A DNA stretch of 64,000 nt from Enterobacter kobei (lineage in GTDB: Bacteria; Pseudomonadota; Gammaproteobacteria; Enterobacterales; Enterobacteriaceae), in the NCBI RefSeq assembly GCF_018323985.1, contig NZ_AP024590.1:4278001-4342000 (forward strand). Direction: 5' to 3'. This document shows positions 58,254 to 64,000 of this stretch, piece after piece. The translations under genes were made by a program, and so were the position numbers. The notes below the pieces were generated by a model, which searched no databases, was not told the DNA's origin, and saw only the letters and a list, made by a program, of their open reading frames with translations. How positions within the stretch are numbered: position 1 is the stretch's first letter; every line of letters begins with the position of its first letter.

Positions 58254-59716
58254 TGGATAAATCTCTTCGCTTTCCGCAAGGTTTTTTATGGGGCGGCGCC
58301 ATTGCCGCCAATCAGGCGGAAGGTGCCTGGAACGTCGACGGCAAAGGACCATCCGTTGCCGACGCCATCACCTGGAAACCGAACCTTTCCCTGAAGAGCT
58401 ATGATGGTCATTTGGCGCTGAGCGACGAAAACGTCAGTGATGCCTTGACCGGCAAAAACGATGCCCTGTACCCGAAACGGCGCGGCATCGACTTTTACCA
58501 TCGTTATAAAAGCGACATCGCGCTGTTCGCCGAGATGGGCTTTAAAGTGCTGCGCGTGTCCATTGCCTGGTCGCGCATTTTCCCCACCGGTGAAGATGCC
58601 GGGCCTAACGAAGCTGGCCTGCAATTTTACGACGATCTGTTCCGCGAGCTGCGCCACTACAACATTGAACCGCTGGTGACGCTTTCGCATTATGAAATGC
58701 CGCTGGCGCTGAGCGAAAAATATAACGGCTGGGTGCACCGTAACGTGCTGGACGCCTTTGTGCGCTTCTCGAATGTCTGTTTCGACCGCTACAAAGATCA
58801 GGTGCGCTACTGGCTGACGTTTAACGAAATCGACAGCATTCATCGCCACCCCTTTACCACGGCGGGGATCCGCGAGGATAAAAGCGCGCCGGGCAAGGCG
58901 AAGCAGGACATTTATCAGGGGCTGCATCACCAGTTTGTCGCCTCGGCGCTGGTGACACGCGATTGCCACGCCAAAATCCCCGGCAGCCAGGTAGGCTGTA
59001 TGCTCACTAAACTCACCACTTATCCTTACAGTTGCCGCCCGGAAGATGTAGAGGCGACGCTGAAGAAAAACCTTGAAAACTACTTCTATGCTGATGTGCA
59101 GGTGTTGGGTGAATACCCGCCGCTGATTTTGCGCGACCTCGAACGCCGCGACATTCACATCGCTATGCAGCCGGACGATAAGGCGATCCTTAAAGCACAC
59201 ACCGTAGATTTTGTGTCGTTCAGCTATTACATGTCCCTTGCCGAAACCACCCAGCCAGACGTCGAGCGCACGCCGGGCAACACCATTCTTGGCGTGAAGA
59301 ACCCGTATCTTCCGGCGTCCGAGTGGGGCTGGCAGATCGATCCGGTAGGGCTAAAAATTTCCCTGCTGGAGCTTTACGATCGCTATAAAAAACCGCTGTT
59401 TATCGTCGAAAACGGCCTCGGGGCAAAAGATGTGGTAGAAAACGGTGAAATTCATGACGACTACCGTATCGACTATTTCCGCGCCCATTTCGCGCAGACG
59501 CTGGCGGCAATCAACGAAGGGGTGGAGGTGATGGGCTTTACCACCTGGGGGCCGATTGACATTATCAGCGCCGGAACGTCACAAATGTCCAAGCGCTATG
59601 GTTTTATCTATGTGGATCAGGATGATGAAGGGAATGGCTCGCTGGAACGTCTGCGTAAAGACTCGTTCTGGTGGTATAAGAAAGTGATCGCCAGCAACGG
59701 GGCCGACCTCGACTAA
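58253..59716 (+). CDS. 6-phospho-beta-glucosidase, glycoside hydrolase family 1
   Basis: A 487-residue GH1 enzyme that would split the phosphorylated beta-glucoside delivered by the upstream permease. The acid/base glutamate is in YWLTFNEID, the nucleophile in PLFIVENGLGAKD, and the N-terminal FLWGGAIAANQAEGAW is typical. Closest in type to AscB/BglA. Its ATG shares the last base of the permease stop (TAATG), so translation is coupled. Confidence 0.95.
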   Translation: MDKSLRFPQGFLWGGAIAANQAEGAWNVDGKGPSVADAITWKPNLSLKSYDGHLALSDENVSDALTGKNDALYPKRRGIDFYHRYKSDIALFAEMGFKVLRVSIAWSRIFPTGEDAGPNEAGLQFYDDLFRELRHYNIEPLVTLSHYEMPLALSEKYNGWVHRNVLDAFVRFSNVCFDRYKDQVRYWLTFNEIDSIHRHPFTTAGIREDKSAPGKAKQDIYQGLHHQFVASALVTRDCHAKIPGSQVGCMLTKLTTYPYSCRPEDVEATLKKNLENYFYADVQVLGEYPPLILRDLERRDIHIAMQPDDKAILKAHTVDFVSFSYYMSLAETTQPDVERTPGNTILGVKNPYLPASEWGWQIDPVGLKISLLELYDRYKKPLFIVENGLGAKDVVENGEIHDDYRIDYFRAHFAQTLAAINEGVEVMGFTTWGPIDIISAGTSQMSKRYGFIYVDQDDEGNGSLERLRKDSFWWYKKVIASNGADLD

Positions 59717-59742
59717 CGGCTGTAAAGCAGCAGGAAGTGACC

Positions 59743-60579
59743 GTGATAACAGTAAAAAAGTCGCTGAACAACAGTATGCTGCTGGTCGACTATGACCAGC
59801 AGGAGATGATCCTGTTCGGTAAGGGCATCGGGTTTGGCAGCAAACCCGGCGAGCTTATCGACATTGCGCAGGTGGAGAAGATTTTCCTGCCGCTGGCGGA
59901 TCTGAAGTCCCGGCACTTTTTATCGCTGACCGACACTATTCCTGCGGCTTTTTTTGAGCTGACCCACGACATCATTACGCAGATCCAGCAGTCATATGTG
60001 GAAAAGCTTAACGCCGTGCTGTTTTTTACCCTCGCCGAGCACCTGTGGTTCGCCGTGGAGCGCTGCCGTAAAGACCAGCCCTTTTTCAACAAACTAAGCT
60101 GGGAAGTGAAGCGTTATTATCAAAAAGAGTATCAGTTAGGTCAGCAGGCAATGCAGCAGGTCAACGCCCGTTTTGCCGTCACGCTGCCGGATGATGAGGC
60201 GGTGAATATCGCCTTTCATATCATCAACGCCACGGGCAGCAGCGAGCATGCCAGCGCGCATCAGCAGGTGGAACTGGTCAACCGCATCGCAGAGATCGTG
60301 CGCTATAAGCTCAACAAAAACCTCGACATCAGCTCGGTAAACTACAACCGCTTTATTACCCACCTGCGCTACTTTGCCGAGCGGGTGCTGGCCGGTAACG
60401 TCACCGCCAACGACACCGATGATTTTTATCAGGAGCTGCTGCGCTATCGCCCGCAGGCCATGAACGTGGCCTGGGCGATCCGCGACTATGTGCAGGATAA
60501 ATATCAGTTGATGCTGCCAAAAGATGAACTGACCTGGCTGAGTATCCACATCAGCCGGTTAATGGAAGGCGCGGGATAA
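59743..60579 (+). CDS. BglG/LicT-family transcriptional antiterminator
   Basis: The 278-residue product has an N-terminal RNA-binding CAT domain (ITVKKSLNNSMLLVDYD ... GKGIGFGSKPGE) and two PRD domains. PRD1 histidines are in AEHLWFAVER and NIAFHIINA; PRD2 histidines in FITHLRYFAERV and WLSIHISRL. PTS phosphorylation of these sets its activity in the family. I chose GTG 59743, seven bases after AGGA; GTG 59737 is too close to that site. Unlike E. coli bglGFB, the regulator is the last gene of its operon. Confidence 0.93.
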   Translation: MITVKKSLNNSMLLVDYDQQEMILFGKGIGFGSKPGELIDIAQVEKIFLPLADLKSRHFLSLTDTIPAAFFELTHDIITQIQQSYVEKLNAVLFFTLAEHLWFAVERCRKDQPFFNKLSWEVKRYYQKEYQLGQQAMQQVNARFAVTLPDDEAVNIAFHIINATGSSEHASAHQQVELVNRIAEIVRYKLNKNLDISSVNYNRFITHLRYFAERVLAGNVTANDTDDFYQELLRYRPQAMNVAWAIRDYVQDKYQLMLPKDELTWLSIHISRLMEGAG

Positions 60580-60593
60580 ACAGGTTTTATCCC
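60573..60593. other. Hairpin spanning both stop codons of convergent genes
   Basis: GGGATAAA (60573-60580) pairs with TTTATCCC (60586-60593) around CAGGT. The stem contains the TAA stops of the antiterminator gene and of the facing hydrolase gene, which are only 7 bases apart. It may serve as a shared transcript end; there is no clear T-run. Confidence 0.6.
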
Positions 60594-61648
60594 TTCGCAA
60601 CGTCCATGATGGCGTGGGTGAGGATGTCGCAGCCCAGAACCTGCTGCCAGCGCTGCACGTCATCAAGAGGCGTAAACAGCGGAGCCAGCGTATGACAGCC
60701 GAGTAACATCACCAGGCGTTGCAAACAGCGGCGCGTCGGGTGAACGTTCCAGCGGCAAAAGTCCACCTCGCCAGTCTGCCATTGCAGGCGGGCGCGCTGG
60801 TTCATGTGACCGGTAAAAAGAGTGCGATGGTAAAAATCCGGCTGCGTGCGTAATGCCCCGGCCATGCCAGCGAGTCCGTCAGGATCGGCGGCGAGGATCA
60901 GCGGGGCCGCCACGGAAAACGGCGGCAGTTGCTGATACAGCGCGCGTAAGCTTGCCTGCACGCCCGTCTGCAAACTGCCATCATCGTACTCCGCCATCGC
61001 CATCAGCATGGCCCGACAGTCGTCGTCCAGCGCCATCGCCAGCCGCCCGGCCTGCGCTTCAAGCAGCGCGATTTCCACCGCCCGGCCTGAAGGCGGCACC
61101 GGGCATAAGGTCGGCTGACGCAAATACCCGGCAACATGCGCACGCTGCTGTGATTGCGGCGTGTCATACAACCCGTAGGAGGCATCAACCAGCGCAATAT
61201 CCGCGCGTGGTGGCAGATCGAAGCGAAACAGCGCTGATTCCATACTGATATCGCCGCTGTAAAACAGACCACCCGGCACATTGAGATGAAACCAGATACC
61301 GCCGTAGGCATGGCCACAACTGCCGGTGGTGACAGTAAGCTCGCCAAGCCGGAACTGACCACGTACCGCAATCACCTGGACATGATCGCGCGCAGGCAGC
61401 GAGCGGGCCGTCACTGCGCTACAGTACACGGGAACGTGCGACGGCAGACGGCACAGCCCGGCAATATGATCGATGTGATCGTGGCTCAGGAGTATCGCGT
61501 CCAGGTTATCCGGCACCGCCCAGTCGGTGCTCCCGGTGTCGAGCGCGCCACCTGCATCCAGCAAAATGCGCTGCGACGGGGTGCTGAGTAAAATGGCGGC
61601 GGGCGCTTTCTGGTTGAGTCCGCTGATGATCTCAATACGGAAGGTCAC
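60587..61648 (-). CDS. Metallo-beta-lactamase-fold hydrolase linked to an ABC importer
   Basis: A 353-residue protein with the metal-binding motif LLSHDHIDHIAGL, further ligands CGHAYGG and YSGDIS, and NQKAPAAILLSTPSQRILLDAGG at the start. A helical C-terminal part of about 150 residues is not recognised. The GTG at 61648 overlaps the ATPase stop (GTGA), so the gene is translationally coupled to the transporter; an open frame to 61789 reads inside the ATPase gene. It has no signal peptide, so it should act in the cytosol, perhaps on what the transporter imports. Substrate unknown. Confidence 0.85.
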   Translation of the reverse strand: MTFRIEIISGLNQKAPAAILLSTPSQRILLDAGGALDTGSTDWAVPDNLDAILLSHDHIDHIAGLCRLPSHVPVYCSAVTARSLPARDHVQVIAVRGQFRLGELTVTTGSCGHAYGGIWFHLNVPGGLFYSGDISMESALFRFDLPPRADIALVDASYGLYDTPQSQQRAHVAGYLRQPTLCPVPPSGRAVEIALLEAQAGRLAMALDDDCRAMLMAMAEYDDGSLQTGVQASLRALYQQLPPFSVAAPLILAADPDGLAGMAGALRTQPDFYHRTLFTGHMNQRARLQWQTGEVDFCRWNVHPTRRCLQRLVMLLGCHTLAPLFTPLDDVQRWQQVLGCDILTHAIMDVAKG

Positions 61649-62673
61649 GCCGCCTCCAGACGCCAGCCCCGATGCAACCGTACCGCCACCGCTTGCTGCG
61701 CCTCCAGCGGCGAAGGGTGAAACGCGGTCAGTTGCTGACCGTCCGCCAGACGCAGCGCCAGCAGGTAACGCTCGCCCTGATAAATGCAACTCTCCACCTC
61801 GGCATACAGGCCGTCCTGCGCCACTTCAACGTGCTCCGGACGCACCAACACGTGCTGACGCGGCCCCGCAGCACCGGCGCTTAACCCCCGGTGCAAGTCA
61901 CCGCCGCTAAGCTGTTGTTCGTCAGGCTGAGCCGTGACATCCAGCACACTGCCTTTACCGATAAAGCGCGCGACCCAGGCACTATGAGGATGTTGATACA
62001 GCCCCTGCGGTGTGCCCCACTGCATCAGTTTCCCTTTATGCATTACCGCTATATGGCTTGCCAGCGCCATGGCTTCAGCCTGATCGTGCGTCACATAGAC
62101 AAAGGTCGCGCCGGTGCGACGATGAAATTCGCGGAACGTCTGCTCCATGGTGGCGCGCAGATGCCGGTCGAGGTTAGCCAGCGGTTCGTCGAGTAACACC
62201 ACCTGCGGCTCCGACACCAGACAGCGCGCCAGCGCCACCCGCTGACGTTGCCCGCCGCTTAATGCCTGCGGGGAACGGTCGGCATAGGCTCCCAGCTCCA
62301 CCACCTCCAGCGCCGCCATCACCAGTTTCTGCCGCGCCGCGCCCTGCACTTTTTTCAGTTTTAACGGATAGCCAACGTTTTCCGCTACCGTCATATGCGG
62401 CCACAGGGCATAGGACTGAAACACCATCCCCATATTGCGCACCTCCGGCGGGAGATGGATTTTTTCATCCGCCAGCAGGCGATCGCCGAGCCATAATTGC
62501 CCGCGGCTCAGATGCTCAAGCCCGGCCAGAATACGCAGCGTCGTGGTTTTTCCACAGCCGCTCGGCCCGAGCAATGCCGTAAACGCGCCCTGCGGAATAG
62601 TAAGGTTCAGATCGCAAACCACGCTCTGTTCGCCGAAGGTTTTGCTAAGCCCCTCCAGTTTCAGTTCTGCCAT
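61645..62673 (-). CDS. ABC transporter ATP-binding protein (PotA/FbpC type)
   Basis: A 342-residue ATPase with Walker A GPSGCGKTT, Q-loop VFQSYALWPHMTV, signature ALSGGQRQRVALARCL, Walker B VVLLDEPLANLD and switch VTHDQAEAMA. A TOBE-like domain follows (HVLVRPEHVEV ...). This subfamily serves ferric iron, polyamine, thiamin, sugar-phosphate and phosphonate importers. Its ATG lies inside the permease 3' end (13-base overlap) and its stop overlaps the hydrolase start. Confidence 0.93.
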   Translation of the reverse strand: MAELKLEGLSKTFGEQSVVCDLNLTIPQGAFTALLGPSGCGKTTTLRILAGLEHLSRGQLWLGDRLLADEKIHLPPEVRNMGMVFQSYALWPHMTVAENVGYPLKLKKVQGAARQKLVMAALEVVELGAYADRSPQALSGGQRQRVALARCLVSEPQVVLLDEPLANLDRHLRATMEQTFREFHRRTGATFVYVTHDQAEAMALASHIAVMHKGKLMQWGTPQGLYQHPHSAWVARFIGKGSVLDVTAQPDEQQLSGGDLHRGLSAGAAGPRQHVLVRPEHVEVAQDGLYAEVESCIYQGERYLLALRLADGQQLTAFHPSPLEAQQAVAVRLHRGWRLEAA

Positions 62674-64000
62674 GGGATAACTCCTTTGGGAAGATAGCGA
62701 CCCAGACCGCTTAACAACAACATCACGCAGGTCACCAGCGCCACCACCAGTACCGACACCGCCGATGCCAGCACTTTATTGCCGCTCTCATCAAGGTTGA
62801 AAATCACCACGCCGATGGTCTCCTTGCCCGCGCTCCACAGCAGCGCCGACACAGTGAGTTCATTCACCGCCGTCAGGAAGACCAGCAGCGCGCCGGCAAA
62901 GGCGGCTGGCGCCAGTAATGGCAGCACAATATGACGCAGACGCCGGGAAAAGTTCGCGCCAGCGAGGCTGGCGGCCTCTTCCATCGCCGGATCCAGTTGC
63001 AGCATGCTGTTATGGACCGGTTTCAGGCAGACGGTGAGAAAGCGCGCCAGATAGGCGATAAAGATGATCATCAGCGTACCGCTGAGGCTGACGTTAAGCA
63101 GCGGCAACGGGCGCGAGAACAGCAGGATAATGGCGATCGCCAGCACCACGCCCGGCAGGGTGTAGGGAATGTCGATGGCGTTTTGCAGCCAGCGCAACGG
63201 GCGACTGGCATAGCGCACCAGCAGCCAGGCCAGCGGCAAGGCGATCAGCATCAGCAGCAGCGCGGCGGAAACCGACAACACCATACTGTTGGTCAGCGCA
63301 CGCCAGGTGGCGCTCTGGTTATCGAAGATCGCATGCCAGGCGGCGAACGTCAGCGTTTTGCCATTAAGCGGTACGCCGAGTGTCGGTACCAGGGAGGTGG
63401 CGATCAGCGCCAGCAACGGCAGCAGCAGAATAGCGAACAGCACCACCGCGAGCAGTGATTCCGTCGCCAGCCGCCATTTACCCAACTGGAAATCCAGCGA
63501 CCGCCCCGCCATGCCAATCAGCGGCAGCGCGTGGCGTCGCTGCATTACACCCTGCAAGGACACAATGCCAATCGCCAGCACACCCATCAGCACCGACAGC
63601 GCCGCCACGTCACTGAGCATCGACGGACCGAAGCTCGAGAGCGTCTGGTAAATCTGGATCGGCAGTACGAAATACGAGATGGGAATACCGAGCATCGCCG
63701 GAATACCAAAGTTGCCGAGCGCGGAAACAAAGGCAATCGCCGCTCCGGCCCACAGTGCGGTTCGGCATAGCGGCAGCACAATATCGAAGAACACGCGCCA
63801 CAGCGACGCACCACTCAACCGCGCCGCTTCGATCTGCTCTTTTGGCAGACACTGCAACTGGGTGCGCAGCGCCAGAAAAACCAGCGGCGCATGCTGGATC
63901 CCAAGCAAAAGCGCGATACCTTCGGCGGAATAGAGCGGGTTTGGGCTGCCAAAGGACGGCGCGAGGCCAATGCTGTTAAGCAGGATGCTGCCGGGACCAA
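62661..64000 (-). CDS. ABC transporter permease with two fused membrane domains (FbpB type), 5' end outside
   Basis: The reading frame is open to the right edge, so the N-terminus is missing. About 445 residues are seen. Two permease modules are fused: the EAA loop of the first is EQIEAARLSGASLWRVFFDIVLP, of the second AMEEAASLAGANFSRRLRHIVLP. Such double permeases are typical of FbpB/AfuB-type importers. The binding protein gene is probably upstream, beyond base 64000. TTG 63908 is only an internal codon. Confidence 0.92.
   Translation of the reverse strand, partial: GPGSILLNSIGLAPSFGSPNPLYSAEGIALLLGIQHAPLVFLALRTQLQCLPKEQIEAARLSGASLWRVFFDIVLPLCRTALWAGAAIAFVSALGNFGIPAMLGIPISYFVLPIQIYQTLSSFGPSMLSDVAALSVLMGVLAIGIVSLQGVMQRRHALPLIGMAGRSLDFQLGKWRLATESLLAVVLFAILLLPLLALIATSLVPTLGVPLNGKTLTFAAWHAIFDNQSATWRALTNSMVLSVSAALLLMLIALPLAWLLVRYASRPLRWLQNAIDIPYTLPGVVLAIAIILLFSRPLPLLNVSLSGTLMIIFIAYLARFLTVCLKPVHNSMLQLDPAMEEAASLAGANFSRRLRHIVLPLLAPAAFAGALLVFLTAVNELTVSALLWSAGKETIGVVIFNLDESGNKVLASAVSVLVVALVTCVMLLLSGLGRYLPKGVIPWQN

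Overview
The window is chromosomal DNA from a member of the Enterobacteriaceae. Nearly every protein aligns, usually at the same length, with an Escherichia coli K-12 protein I know, and long blocks keep the E. coli gene order (purHD, thiCEFSGH, rpoBC-rplJL-rplAK-nusG-secE-tufB, murB-birA, fadBA, tatABCD, ubiEJB). Codon use and the accessory genes fit the Enterobacter/Kosakonia/Lelliottia/Kluyvera side of the family. I cannot name a genus from this sequence alone.

Layout. 1-2201: the 3' part of purH, then purD. 2244-6600 (minus strand): nudC, hemE, nfi, yjaG, hupA and yjaH; zraPSR, which separates yjaH from purD in E. coli, is missing. 6699-7202: rsd. 7317-12756: a TPP riboswitch and the thiCEFSGH operon; ThiC lacks an internal 35-residue segment. 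12874-13501: a two-gene PTS module (IIB and IIA, cellobiose/chitobiose family) with no membrane subunit nearby. 13566-27613 (minus strand): four tRNA genes, tuf, secE-nusG, rplKA, rplJL and rpoBC. 28109-31078: coaA, birA and murB. 31220-36247 (minus strand): a complete rRNA operon, 16S-tRNA-Glu-23S-5S, with P1 and P2 promoters. 36622-40621 (minus strand): hemG, trkH, yigZ and pepQ. 40811-44173: fadBA. 44339-55143: fre, ubiD, rfaH, tatABCD, ubiBJE, rmuC and udp. 55412-56224: a dienelactone-hydrolase family gene. 56264-60579: an accessory beta-glucoside operon (CRP-like site, promoter, RAT/terminator, IIBCA permease, 6-phospho-beta-glucosidase, antiterminator). 60587-64000 (minus strand): an ABC importer (permease cut by the window edge, ATPase) translationally coupled to a metallo-beta-lactamase-fold hydrolase.

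Most of the window is the gene-expression core: RNA polymerase, ribosomal proteins, elongation factor, NusG, RfaH, Rsd, rRNA and tRNA. Around it lie cofactor and envelope pathways: thiamin, heme, CoA, biotin, ubiquinone, Tat export, peptidoglycan. The accessory material sits in two places, the PTS pair after thiH and the last 8 kb.

Points most worth a second look: the shortened ThiC; the rRNA operon joining hemG to murB, which in E. coli flank two different rRNA operons; the orphan IIB-IIA pair; the beta-glucoside operon with its antiterminator gene last; and the ABC importer plus hydrolase cluster of unknown substrate. I found no CRISPR array, insertion sequence, integrase or prophage, and no convincing wholly new multi-gene system.
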